NCBI RefSeq assembly: GCF_001434975.1
Contig: NZ_AZEL01000046.1
Location: forward strand, 1-36,803
DNA from: Lactobacillus gallinarum DSM 10532 = JCM 2011
GTDB lineage: Bacteria > Bacillota > Bacilli > Lactobacillales > Lactobacillaceae
Length of the DNA stretch: 36,803 nt
Reading direction: 5' to 3'
The notes beneath the pieces are model-generated. The model was not told where the DNA came from. It did not search any database and saw only the letters and a list, made by a program, of their open reading frames with translations. Below, in pieces: positions 25,862 through 33,477 of this stretch. Within the stretch, counting starts at the first letter, position 1. Each line of letters opens with the position of its first letter. Both the position numbers and the translations under genes were made by a program.

Positions 25862-26260
25862 ATGAAGAACAAACACAAATTTAGTTTATTATTTACAATC
25901 GTTGCATTTTTAACTTTATTTTTGACGGGATGCTCAAATAATAGTTCATCCACTGCCAAAAAGAGCTCTAACAATCAAATTACGGTTAACTACACCTTGA
26001 AACAAGGCAAAAAAACCGTAAGTGATAAATCCGTTAAGATTCCTAAGAAAAAGGCCAAGGTAATTACCGGTCTTAAGAAAGCATGGAAAGTGCAAGAAAC
26101 TAAGGGCTTTATTACTTCAATCGATGGTAAAAAGCAAAACCCTAAGAAAAAGATTTATTGGACTTACACAATTAACGGCAAATGGGCAACCAAAGGTGCC
26201 GACAAACAAGCTGTTGCTAACAAGGATAAAGTTAAATTTACTCTAGACAAGGTGAAGTAA
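25862..26260 (+). CDS. DUF4430 lipoprotein, probable cobalamin-binding surface protein
   Basis: A 132-residue lipoprotein: signal sequence with lipobox LTGC (Cys24 would be lipidated), a Ser/Asn/Lys linker, then a DUF4430-type beta domain from about residue 40 (TVNYTLKQGKK, GFITSIDGKK, IYWTYTINGKWATKGAD, DKVKFTL). DUF4430 is related to the beta domain of transcobalamin and intrinsic factor. Position between nrdJ and the CbrT-like gene suggests it captures corrinoid outside the cell and hands it to the ECF transporter. Ribosome site AGGAGA. The B12 role is inference from domain and context; the partner alpha domain of transcobalamin is absent. Confidence 0.8.
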   Translation: MKNKHKFSLLFTIVAFLTLFLTGCSNNSSSTAKKSSNNQITVNYTLKQGKKTVSDKSVKIPKKKAKVITGLKKAWKVQETKGFITSIDGKKQNPKKKIYWTYTINGKWATKGADKQAVANKDKVKFTLDKVK

Positions 26261-26263
26261 TTT

Positions 26264-26788
26264 ATGGTTACTGAGCGGCTGCAAATCAGACAAATCGCAT
26301 TACTGGCCATGCTTACAGCAATGTGCGTGGTCTTGCGTATCTTCAAAATTATTCCTATTCCCAACGTACAACCAGTAACTGATATCTTGATGATTGTTAC
26401 TCTTTATTTGGGTATCGGCTCAGGTATCACTTTAGCTGCTTTGACAATGTTGATTTCTAATATTTATTTGGGATTCGGCATTTGGACTATTCCCCAAATC
26501 TTAGCTTATGCTGGTTGTGTATTAACTGTGGCCTTTTTAAACAAAGTTACGCCACTGCAAAATCACTTTTGGTTACAGGTAGCTTTGGCCACCTTTTTAG
26601 GTTGGGAATACGGCTTTTTAGTCGACCTGGGGATGACTATTTTCGGTGGTTTGCCTGCTTTCATCGCTTACCTTGTTTCTAGCTTCGCCTTTGATACCTA
26701 CCATGCAATTGGCAACTTTGTCTTCTACTTTGTTTTATATAAACCAATCACCCAAGCACTTAAAGCCTATCAACGGAGGATAATCTAA
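26264..26788 (+). CDS. cbrT: ECF transporter S component, CbrT-like (cobalamin)
   Basis: Integral membrane substrate-specificity subunit of an energy-coupling-factor importer, 174 residues with about six helices. IRQIALLAMLTAMCVVLRI in helix 1 has the alanine-rich face used to dock the EcfT scaffold, followed by IPIPNVQPVTDILMIVTLYLG and a YFGFLVDLG-like region (EYGFLVDLGM). CbrT of L. delbrueckii, shown to carry vitamin B12, was first recognised by the same neighbourhood with nrdJ and pduO. The EcfA/EcfA'/EcfT module is not in the window and must be shared from elsewhere. The stop overlaps the next start (TAATG). Confidence 0.87.
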   Translation: MVTERLQIRQIALLAMLTAMCVVLRIFKIIPIPNVQPVTDILMIVTLYLGIGSGITLAALTMLISNIYLGFGIWTIPQILAYAGCVLTVAFLNKVTPLQNHFWLQVALATFLGWEYGFLVDLGMTIFGGLPAFIAYLVSSFAFDTYHAIGNFVFYFVLYKPITQALKAYQRRII

Positions 26789-27351
26789 TGACAATCAAAA
26801 TCTACACTAAAGTTGGCGACAAAGGGTTAACCAAGCAGGTTACTGGTAAAATGGTGCCCAAATATGACCTGCAAATTGAAGCATTGGGCAATGTGGATGA
26901 GCTTCAATCATACCTTGGTGTAGTGATCGCCAACTTATCAAAGAATTGCCGGGAATTACGTGAAGAACTGGAAAACGTTCAGCGTAATTTATACCAACTG
27001 CAAGCCGATATTGTCGTTAAGCATCATCATGAAATTAGTGAGAAAAATGTCACACAGTTAGAAGACCGCATTAATGAATTAACTCCTAAAATACCCACTA
27101 TTCCTGAATTTATCTTGCCTGGTGGCAAGGTTACGGGTGCTAACTTACAATATGCTAGAACCGTTGCTAGACGTGCCGAAAGGTCTTTAGTCAAGTTGTG
27201 TTTAAATGAACAAAAATTAGACGATTGCGATTTGGAGTACATGAATCGCCTTTCCGATTACCTTTTCATCTTAGGACGCTACGCAAATGTACTTGATGGT
27301 TACACCGAAATAAAAAGCAAAGTGCGAGAAAAGAACCGTATTAATGGCTAA
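26788..27351 (+). CDS. pduO: PduO-type cob(I)alamin adenosyltransferase
   Basis: Transfers the 5'-deoxyadenosyl group of ATP to cob(I)alamin, giving the adenosylcobalamin that the ribonucleotide reductase needs. The 187-residue helical-bundle protein has the N-terminal ATP motif KIYTKVGDKGLTKQVTG, LGNVDELQSYLG, FILPGGKVTGANLQYARTVARRAER and the C-terminal YMNRLSDYLFILGRYAN, all family hallmarks. It starts in the stop codon of the S-component gene (TAATG), implying coupled translation, and is the last gene of the operon. Confidence 0.93.
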   Translation: MTIKIYTKVGDKGLTKQVTGKMVPKYDLQIEALGNVDELQSYLGVVIANLSKNCRELREELENVQRNLYQLQADIVVKHHHEISEKNVTQLEDRINELTPKIPTIPEFILPGGKVTGANLQYARTVARRAERSLVKLCLNEQKLDDCDLEYMNRLSDYLFILGRYANVLDGYTEIKSKVREKNRING

Positions 27352-27388
27352 AAAAACACCGTTGCCGGATTAGGCAGCGGTGTTTTTG
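27351..27388. terminator. Strong terminator after the B12 operon, overlapping the next gene's end
   Basis: Stem AAAAACACCGTTGCC against GGCAGCGGTGTTTTT with GGATTA loop. The stop codon and last codons of the convergent CmpB-type gene are inside the loop and distal stem, so one hairpin terminates both. Confidence 0.9.
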
Positions 27389-28167
27389 TTTGAGCGATTT
27401 TCTTTTTCAATAATTGCTTTCTTTATTTTCATAAACTTAGGTGCATCCAAAACTCTTAATTTAGGGAAGCTCTTAAGCATACGTTTTTGATTCCAACTTA
27501 AACGATTTGGTTTTAATTCGTCGTAGTGCTGAATAACTGAGTGATGCCAATCACCAACCTTAAGCTTACCTTTCTCAGCCATTCTACTTTCTACTCTAGA
27601 TCTAACACGTTCAATAAATTGATTGATGTGATTGTCCCACATCTTGGTTGTCATGTGGAATCTTTCTACACTGATTACAGTTAAGATAGTATCAATTCCC
27701 ATGACTATTGTGATTCCGACGGCCAGCCAACCATGCGTCTCTCTTTCTTCAAGATTGATAATCTTTTGAATAAACGGTTGGATAAATTTAACTAATATAA
27801 TTACTCCAAAGCCCCAGAATAAGGAGATAGCTGGAGCTACACGTCCTTGGAGATTACCCCAAAGTTTTGAATAATCCCACAATTTAAGATGGAAGACTTT
27901 TTCAAGAAATAAACTAGCAACATATTCAAACGCTGTCGCGACGATTATTCCGACAATAAACAGCAAGAAGATATTATCTTGAACATCTTTGGTACAGATT
28001 AAAACTGTAGTGACCGCGAATCCATAAACTGGACAATATGGGCCAAACAGGAATCCACGATAATCAAAATGATGATCCTTAATTGAACAATATATTGTTT
28101 CCCATAGCCAGCCAATAAAAGAATATGTAAAAAATAAAACAATAATTTCAGAAATAGTGTATGGCAT
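27370..28167 (-). CDS. CmpB-type putative ABC transporter permease (PF06541)
   Basis: A 265-residue membrane protein with about six helices and the family's conserved segments SFIGWLWETIYCSIKDHHFDYRGFLFGPYCPVYGFG-like near the N-terminus (GxxxE and GPxxPVYG) and WDYSKLWGNLQGRVAPAISLFWGF mid-protein, followed by a long charged cytoplasmic tail. Family members are annotated as ABC permeases, but no ATPase partner is adjacent and function is not established. The last residues are encoded inside the bidirectional terminator. Ribosome site weak (GAAAGAG). Confidence 0.83.
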   Translation of the reverse strand: MPYTISEIIVLFFTYSFIGWLWETIYCSIKDHHFDYRGFLFGPYCPVYGFAVTTVLICTKDVQDNIFLLFIVGIIVATAFEYVASLFLEKVFHLKLWDYSKLWGNLQGRVAPAISLFWGFGVIILVKFIQPFIQKIINLEERETHGWLAVGITIVMGIDTILTVISVERFHMTTKMWDNHINQFIERVRSRVESRMAEKGKLKVGDWHHSVIQHYDELKPNRLSWNQKRMLKSFPKLRVLDAPKFMKIKKAIIEKENRSNKNTAA

Positions 28168-28260
28168 CTTTATATTTCTCTTTCAATATACAAGGTTATA
28201 TATCCATAATAAGTGAAAGAGAGTAATTTGGCTATCTAAAATATAGATTTTATTGACTAT

Positions 28261-29628
28261 CTACTTTTCCTTTTTTAAGCCCAATGTAAGGGCACCCATA
28301 ATTAGCATAAATAAACCTGTAATTGACAAAACAATTGTGGCAGATTCACCAGCTTTAGGTAAGCTAGCTGAAGATGTTCGTGATCTGTGTCTATTTTTGA
28401 GACTAGTTTCTTTTAAGTCATCATCATCTAAAATTTTATCTGCGACAATTTTGAAGTCCTTATCACTATGTCTTGCTTTAGGTGTACTAATTGTAGTTGG
28501 CTTATTATCAAAGCCTGTTAAGCCTGCTACTGGAAGCTTTAATTCTTTATATCTTGATTCAGGGTCTGATTTTTCTTCTCTGCTTCCATCAGCTCTTCGA
28601 GCCATCAACATCTCATTTCTGTTTGTCCTGCTAATTCGCGTAACTTTTTCCCCATATCTATCCCCCTCTGTATTCTTCTTTCCAGTCTCTTGCGTCTTGA
28701 GAAGTTTGCCAAAAATGCTTGTAATTTCTTTATCTTGAATTTTTCCTCCATAAATATTTTTACTAATTGTTTTAATCGTTTTATTGTCATTTGATTGATA
28801 ACGTACAGCTACCTGATTTATAGCACCGAGTGCAGCAAAATCTTTAACTTGAGTGTTATAGCTAATGCTAACGGGACCGTGATATTTTTCACCATCCAAA
28901 GTCAGCTTTAGATTGTTGCTATCAGCTTGCAAACTATTTTTGTCTAATTTAATCTCATGATTTGCAACTTTAATCTTCAAAGATTTTCCATCTAAAACTA
29001 AGCCCTCGGGAATAGTATTTTCTACTTCAATTTGATCATATTCTGCCTTGTCTGGATCGATATTGATTTCCCAGGAAATGTTGTCTTGATCGTAAATTCC
29101 ATTAATATTAACTGAGCCAATCTCTTCTACAGGCTCGTTTTGTCCTCCTACGTGCAAATTTTTAGTTAAATCGCCTGCATATACAATTGGGTATTCTCTT
29201 TTTTCGGATTTATTTTTAACTTGCAGATCAAAATCAACTTGACCAGTTACATTTTCAAAATCCTCTATTTCATTATTGAAAGAAATGATTACCCCATCTT
29301 TATTAACAACATATTGACCGACCTCATGGTCTTTACCTGCTTCGTCCTGAATTACCAGTCTATTCTTTTTCTTAATTCCTTGAAGCGATGCACTACCTGC
29401 TTTTTCCCACGTAATCTCCATTATGCTGTTAGCAGTAAAAGCTAGCCTTCTATCACTAAATTTGGCTCGCACATGAACAAATTCATCGTTGTACCAGGCC
29501 GCTTTTTTATCAACATTAAGCGAAACAAAATTATCGCTAACATCCATAATGACGGCTTGCACGTTTCTTGCCCCTTGGGCAAAGAATAAAAAACAAAAGA
29601 AAGCAAAGCCTACAAGAATTTTTCCCAT
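28261..29628 (-). CDS. Sortase-anchored surface protein with LPKAG sorting signal
   Basis: A 455-residue cell-wall protein. Signal peptide KILVGFAFFCFLFFAQGARNVQA, then an N-terminal domain like the collagen-binding A-domain/bacterial Ig-type adhesins (NVDKKAAWYNDEFVHVRAKFSD ... SIMEITWEKAGS), a second beta-rich domain (WEINIDPDKAEYDQIEVENTIP), a charged linker with RSRTSSA, then LPKAGE, a hydrophobic helix and KKEK tail. LPKAG replaces the usual LPxTG. An in-frame extension of 28 codons exists upstream, but GGAGG 5 nt before this ATG decides the start. Likely an adhesin; the ligand is not deducible. Confidence 0.85.
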   Translation of the reverse strand: MGKILVGFAFFCFLFFAQGARNVQAVIMDVSDNFVSLNVDKKAAWYNDEFVHVRAKFSDRRLAFTANSIMEITWEKAGSASLQGIKKKNRLVIQDEAGKDHEVGQYVVNKDGVIISFNNEIEDFENVTGQVDFDLQVKNKSEKREYPIVYAGDLTKNLHVGGQNEPVEEIGSVNINGIYDQDNISWEINIDPDKAEYDQIEVENTIPEGLVLDGKSLKIKVANHEIKLDKNSLQADSNNLKLTLDGEKYHGPVSISYNTQVKDFAALGAINQVAVRYQSNDNKTIKTISKNIYGGKIQDKEITSIFGKLLKTQETGKKNTEGDRYGEKVTRISRTNRNEMLMARRADGSREEKSDPESRYKELKLPVAGLTGFDNKPTTISTPKARHSDKDFKIVADKILDDDDLKETSLKNRHRSRTSSASLPKAGESATIVLSITGLFMLIMGALTLGLKKEK

Positions 29629-29659
29629 ATTTTCCTCCATACAACTTTTGATATTTGAA

Positions 29660-29687
29660 ATTATACGGAGATAAACTTGTAGAACAA
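29660..29687 (-). promoter_or_regulatory. Promoter of the surface-protein gene
   Basis: Minus-strand TTGTTC, 16-nt spacer, TATAAT, about 30 nt upstream of the start. Confidence 0.6.
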
Positions 29688-29716
29688 TGCTTTCTTCAAT
29701 AAAAAAATACACTTTT

Positions 29717-29786
29717 GCAGTTTTGTCTCAAATTAGCAGACAAAACTGCTTTTTTGTCCGCTAATTTGGTGGACTCTTCCAAATTA
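29717..29786 (+). promoter_or_regulatory. Terminator with mutually exclusive alternative hairpins
   Basis: Hairpin A: GCAGTTTTGTCT/AGACAAAACTGC, 9-nt loop, then T6, a plus-strand terminator. Hairpin B: CAAATTAGCAGAC (29729-29741) pairs with GTCCGCTAATTTG (29756-29768) and would break A. Hairpin C: TAATTTGG/CCAAATTA competes with B. No gene is transcribed into it in the window, so its role is open. Confidence 0.5.
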
Positions 29787-29791
29787 ATAAA

Positions 29792-29834
29792 AAAACACAG
29801 AAATTCACTAAAAAATAATGAATTTCTGTGTTTT
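29792..29834. terminator. Bidirectional terminator-like hairpin
   Basis: Perfect 16-bp stem AAAACACAGAAATTCA/TGAATTTCTGTGTTTT with 11-nt loop. It lies between the surface-protein promoter and the insertion element, insulating both. Confidence 0.7.
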
Positions 29835-29908
29835 ACTATCTGAACTAAAAATTTAGTTTTTTCTATGCAGTTAAAAAATACTTCTAAAATTTATCCAAGA
29901 CTTAACTT

Positions 29909-29932
29909 GAGACTGTAAAATGTTTTGTGTAA
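29909..29932 (+). repeat. Left inverted repeat of the IS256-family element
   Basis: Pairs with the right end at 20 of 24 positions. Confidence 0.75.
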
Positions 29933-30040
29933 GGATGAATGATTCCTTAAAGTTATTTCTTTAAATATTAGAAAAAGGAGCTCCTTTCCCGTATGATTGA
30001 TTTGAACACATAAAAACAATACGGAAAGAAGAACCCTTTC

Positions 30041-30985
30041 ATGAATGATTTTACCAAAAATATAGCCCAAGCACTATTTAATCAAGACAAAATTAATGAT
30101 TTATTGCGCCAAGAAATTGAAAGAGCAGTTAATGATCTGCTAGAAGCTGAATTAACTGCCTTTTTCGGCTATGACCCTTATGCAAGAAGCGGCTGGAGTT
30201 CCGGCAATTCTAGAATTGGTGCTTATTATCGCAAGATTGATACCCAATTTGGAGAGATTGAAATCCAAGTACCGCGAGATCGCAATGGCAAGTTTCACCA
30301 GCACACTCTGCCCGATTATAAACAGCACTCAGATGTCTTAGAAGACATGGTTATCAAACTCTATTCTAAAGGCGTGACCACCAGAGAAATAGCTGATTTG
30401 ATTGAGAAGATGTACGGCAGCCATTACAGTGCCATTGGTATCAAGCCTAACGGGCGCAAAGAAGTTATTGACTACTGCATAGCTCCAAATGAAAATATCG
30501 AAGTCTGGACAGAAATGCTTCAGAACATGAAAAGCCGGGGCTTAAAGCAAGTTGAACTGTTTCTTTCAGATGGTGTCGTTGGTATGAAGCAGACGCTTGT
30601 AGAAGCTTATCTTAAAGCTCACTTTCAACGCTGCCTGGTACATGTTATGCGCAATCTTTGTACCAATGATCGTGAAGCAGTCATGAATGACTTTTACGCT
30701 AAATGGGGCAAGTTATACGGTCACGTGGTAAGAAATTTAAAGGCAATCGAGGCTGATATGCTTGTATTTTATAATTATCCAAAGCAGATTAGACCGTCAA
30801 TCTATTCAACGAACATGATTGAATCGTTTAACAATATTGTTAAGCGTAAAGCTGAATTTCCAACAGAGCAATCATTGGACACATTTATAGGCATCCAAGC
30901 ATTGAGCTACAATGATCGATATTTCAATCGAATCCACAAAGGCTTTGGCCAGGTTCAAGATACCTTGGAATCTTACTTTGATTAG
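30041..30985 (+). pseudogene. IS256-family (mutator-type) transposase with two in-frame deletions
   Basis: An uninterrupted 314-codon frame, but family members have about 390. The N-terminal third is normal (YDPYARSGWSSGNSRIG, VPRDRNGKFHQHTLPDYK, KGVTTREIADLIEKMYGSHYS). At residue about 133 it jumps to AIGIKPNGRKEVIDYCIAPNE, missing some 50 residues that include the first catalytic Asp (the family's DATY). A second gap after EAVMNDFY removes about 25 residues. The second Asp (FLSDGVVGM) and the Glu (NMIESFNN) remain. Without the first acidic residue of the DDE triad it should be catalytically dead, though it could still bind ends. Both deletions keep the frame. Confidence 0.82.
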
Positions 30986-31023
30986 AAGATAAATTAAAAA
31001 ATCAATCTAAGGGAAAGATCTAT

Positions 31024-31047
31024 TTACACATAAAATTTGACAGTTTC
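31024..31047 (-). repeat. Right inverted repeat of the IS256-family element
   Basis: Complement of the left end at 20 of 24 positions; its outer bases ACAGTTTC match the family's terminal GA(A/G)ACTGT. Confidence 0.75.
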
Positions 31048-31187
31048 CAATTTTATATCTATCTTTATCGAAGAAATTACTAGTTATTCCTTTGGTATAA
31101 ATCGTATAACTCATATTTTTACCTATTTAGTCTACATTGTTTCTAATAATTCAATTATGCTCCGTGTTCACGCTGTGCACACAAAAA

Positions 31188-31204
31188 ACGGGCTTAAAGC
31201 CCGT
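31188..31204 (-). terminator. Minus-strand terminator-like palindrome
   Basis: ACGGGCT-TTA-AGCCCGT in minus-strand sense followed by TTTTTT. It would stop any read-through from the tRNA gene before the IS. Confidence 0.55.
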
Positions 31205-31292
31205 CATATCAACCTTTATTCTACGTTCTGAGTTCATTCAATGCACACACTCTAAAACGTGTGCAGATTATGTGCATTATTTTTCTTTATAC

Positions 31293-31343
31293 AAAAAATT
31301 AACCTTAACTTATCTTCGTAAAACGTTGATAAATCAAGGTTAA
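31293..31343 (-). terminator. Terminator of the tRNA-Thr gene
   Basis: Minus-strand stem TTAACCTTGATTTATC against GATAAGTTAAGGTTAA (two wobble pairs) with 13-nt loop and T6. Confidence 0.8.
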
Positions 31344-31366
31344 TCAATAAAAATGATTCTTTTTAA

Positions 31367-31439
31367 TGCTGACTAGAGGATTCGAACCTCCGACCTCATC
31401 ATTACTAGTGACGTGCTCTGCCAACTGAGCTAAGTCAGC
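31367..31439 (-). tRNA. tRNA-Thr, anticodon AGT
   Basis: A complete 73-nt cloverleaf: acceptor GCTGACT/AGTCAGC, D-arm GCTC/GAGC, anticodon stem CGTCA/TGATG with loop CTAGTAA (anticodon AGT), variable AGGTC, T-arm GGAGG/CCTCT with loop TTCGAAT, discriminator A. CCA is not encoded. It reads ACU, and ACC/ACA if A34 is deaminated to inosine. A34 outside tRNA-Arg is uncommon in bacteria. It has its own promoter and terminator. Confidence 0.95.
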
Positions 31440-31472
31440 AACTCATTTGTTATCTCATCGACAACAGTATCT

Positions 31473-31501
31473 ATTAAACCATATAGATGGGAGTTGTGCA
31501 A
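31473..31501 (-). promoter_or_regulatory. Promoter of the tRNA-Thr gene
   Basis: Minus-strand TTGCAC, 17-nt spacer, TTTAAT, about 33 nt upstream of the mature 5' end. Confidence 0.6.
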
Positions 31502-31602
31502 CCCTTTTTTGAAAAAAATTCAAAAAAATCTTCAAAACTATCAAATAAGGCTATTTACGTTAGAATGGAACTAAAAGTGTTAGTCATTCAATAGGTGATT
31601 TT

Positions 31603-32190
31603 ATGGAGACATCAGCTCCCATTACAACTGAACTAGATTGGCTGCTCAGGATTCTCGTTGCCGCCTTTTGTGGTGCCCTAATCGGCTATGAACGAGCTAT
31701 CCAAAGAAAAACTGCAGGTGTCAGAACGCACATTGTAGTTGCTATTGCTTCTGCCTTGTTCATGATCGTATCTAAATACGGCTTCATCGATCTGCTCAAC
31801 ATGCACGATCTTTCACTCGATCCTTCAAGAATTGCCGCCCAAATTGTCGCCGGTATTTCCTTCATCGGCATCTTATCAACAGCCCTGCTTTTCATAATTC
31901 AACTATTCTTTCATGATGACGAAATTGTTGATAAACTTACACCACACATTCGCTTCGACATTTTGATAGATGCTATCAATAAACCAGATGTTTTACCACA
32001 AATAAAGCAAGAGCTAGAAAATAATAAAGTTTAAAATATTTCAATCAAAATTCTCGATGTCAGCGATAAAAAGATCGTTCTTTATGTCGATGGCGTTATC
32101 AACAATAAAATTGACGAAAATCAAATCATCATGACTTTACGCAAATATCCTGATATTCGAAAAATTAGTTACACACGCGGTGGCTTATAA
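31603..32190 (+). pseudogene. MgtC/SapB family membrane protein, broken
   Basis: N-terminal MgtC signature is intact (LLRILVAAFCGALIGYERAIQRKTAGVRTHIVVAIASALFM), then DPSRIAAQIVAGISFIG runs directly into ILSTALLFIIQLF. The family's central block (AGTI..., NGLTTAAGLW..., about 35-40 residues) is missing without loss of frame. A TAA at 32032-32034 then interrupts a C-terminal ACT-like domain that continues in frame (NISIKILDVSDKKIVLYVDG ... KISYTRGGL) to 32190. MgtC proteins influence magnesium stress and ATP synthase activity; this copy lacks core helices and is probably non-functional. Ribosome site AGGTGA intact. Confidence 0.83.
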
Positions 32191-32250
32191 CATTTATTTT
32201 TAGAGTAATAATTAGTAAAATGTCATTATTAACCATGAAAGGATGACTTT

Positions 32251-33477
32251 ATGGCAGGAACTCTTGACTATTTACGTTGGCGAGGAGATTTATCATTTAA
32301 GGAGAAGCCATTCAACAGTGTAGATGCATCCCTCTTCTCTTCTCTCATCTATCTTCCCGTAGATAAATCAGCTAAAGGACATACCCTAAGCGAAGTAGCG
32401 GAAAAGCTCCGCGCTCTCCCCTCTTTCCAAGTACAAATGCACGATGAAACCGGTGCCCAGATCTGGCTCCTTCCTAAAAGTCCAAGACTAGGAAATGTAG
32501 AGATTTTAAACTGGACTAACCGAATGGAGAAAGATCCATATCCATTACAATTTACAGCGGCTACTTTTCAACTAGATAAGAAAACTATTTTAATCGTTTA
32601 CCGCGGCACCGACAATTCAATTATCGGCTGGAATGAAGATATGAATATGAACTACATGCCTAAGGTTTATGGTCAAGATGTGGCGGCAAATTATCTTAAA
32701 GAAATTGCGGCCAAATATCCTGACGACAAGATCTACTTAGCTGGTCACTCAAAAGGCGGCAATTACGCAGAATATGCTTTAAGTGTGGCAGAACCTGCCT
32801 TGCAAAAACGCATTATCAGAGCACTCAGTTTTGACGGCCCAGGATTTTTCCATCAAGTATGGCGTTCACCCGGCTTTGTTAGAGCACTTCCTAAGATGAA
32901 GACTTATCTACCAGAATCTTCAATCATTGGCACTATGTTAGATCACCCAGAACGAGTATTAATTGTTAAAAGTACTGCACCAATGATCCAACAACACGAT
33001 CCTCGTCGCTGGAGTATTGGACGAGATAGTTTTGTTTTAGCTAAAGGTCTTACATCAGGTGCAAGATCACTGCGACATTCCCTTATTGACTTTAATCACA
33101 CTATTCCCGATGAACAACGTGGTGAATTATGGGACGCATTGTTTCAGGCATTCGACGAATTAAATATTACCAATGTGTTCCAAATTACTGCTAACAAATT
33201 GCTGGGAACTGTAAGATTTAGCCGCGTAATTATGGCCTTAACCCCAGAAACACGTAAATATGTTTTACACATGGTCGGAGAAATTCTTAATGCGATTCGC
33301 GGTAATATCAGCTTGCCATTCAACGAAACTGATTTTGCTTTATATCCTAAGAGTAATGATTCTAACAAAGCTCCTATTTTCTTTGAATTTTACGATAAAA
33401 CTGTTCCGAGCCTTTTGCCTGAAGAAATTAAACAGCGCTTTAAAGATGATAAAGAGCGTGAACGAGAAAATAAATAG
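32251..33477 (+). CDS. Mbeg1-like alpha/beta hydrolase (DUF2974)
   Basis: A 408-residue protein with a lipase-type alpha/beta-hydrolase core. The nucleophile elbow is GHSKGG (IYLAGHSKGGNYAEYAL), preceded by LIVYRGTDNSIIGWNEDMNM, the oxyanion-side segment of class 3-like lipases; a candidate His lies in DFNHTI. This matches the PF11187 (Mbeg1-like) family, common in lactobacilli and streptococci. No signal peptide, so an intracellular or peripheral lipid/ester hydrolase is inferred; substrate unknown. ATG follows AAAGGATG. A parS-like palindrome overlaps its stop codon. Confidence 0.88.
   Translation: MAGTLDYLRWRGDLSFKEKPFNSVDASLFSSLIYLPVDKSAKGHTLSEVAEKLRALPSFQVQMHDETGAQIWLLPKSPRLGNVEILNWTNRMEKDPYPLQFTAATFQLDKKTILIVYRGTDNSIIGWNEDMNMNYMPKVYGQDVAANYLKEIAAKYPDDKIYLAGHSKGGNYAEYALSVAEPALQKRIIRALSFDGPGFFHQVWRSPGFVRALPKMKTYLPESSIIGTMLDHPERVLIVKSTAPMIQQHDPRRWSIGRDSFVLAKGLTSGARSLRHSLIDFNHTIPDEQRGELWDALFQAFDELNITNVFQITANKLLGTVRFSRVIMALTPETRKYVLHMVGEILNAIRGNISLPFNETDFALYPKSNDSNKAPIFFEFYDKTVPSLLPEEIKQRFKDDKERERENK

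Larger units (their letters stand above)
29909..31047 (+). mobile_element. IS256-family insertion element, internally deleted
   Basis: Bounded by 24-bp imperfect inverted repeats (20 of 24 matching): left 29909-29932 beginning GAGACTGT and ending TGTGTAA, right 31024-31047 ending ACAGTTTC. It encloses one transposase reading frame with two internal deletions. Length is about 1.14 kb against roughly 1.3-1.5 kb for intact family members. No 8-9-bp target duplication is seen at the ends, so flanking sequence may also have changed. Confidence 0.8.
31048..31366. other. Intergenic region between the IS and tRNA
   Basis: No convincing gene. It contains nested inverted repeats AATGCACA ... TGTGCATT and GCACAC/GTGTGC (31239-31279), a palindrome ACGGGCT-TAA-AGCCCGT at 31188-31204 with a T-run on the minus strand, and the tRNA terminator. 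A minus-strand 18-codon frame (MTGFKPVFCVHSVNTEHN, 31159-31215) has AAAGG 5 nt before its ATG but overlaps the palindrome and is weakly supported. Confidence 0.4.

Noticed and set aside
28253-28738. 161-codon plus-strand frame opposite the surface-protein gene.
   Set aside because: Shadow of the LPXTG-type gene: no ribosome site, and the complementary frame has signal peptide and sorting motif.
31159-31215. Minus-strand ORF MTGFKPVFCVHSVNTEHN with AAAGG 5 nt upstream.
   Set aside because: Its start overlaps a terminator palindrome and its composition is explained by the GTGCAC repeats; noted only in the intergenic entry.
31037-31343. Plus-strand open frames of 64-68 codons after the IS.
   Set aside because: They overlap each other, cross the right inverted repeat and terminator hairpins, and lack ribosome sites.
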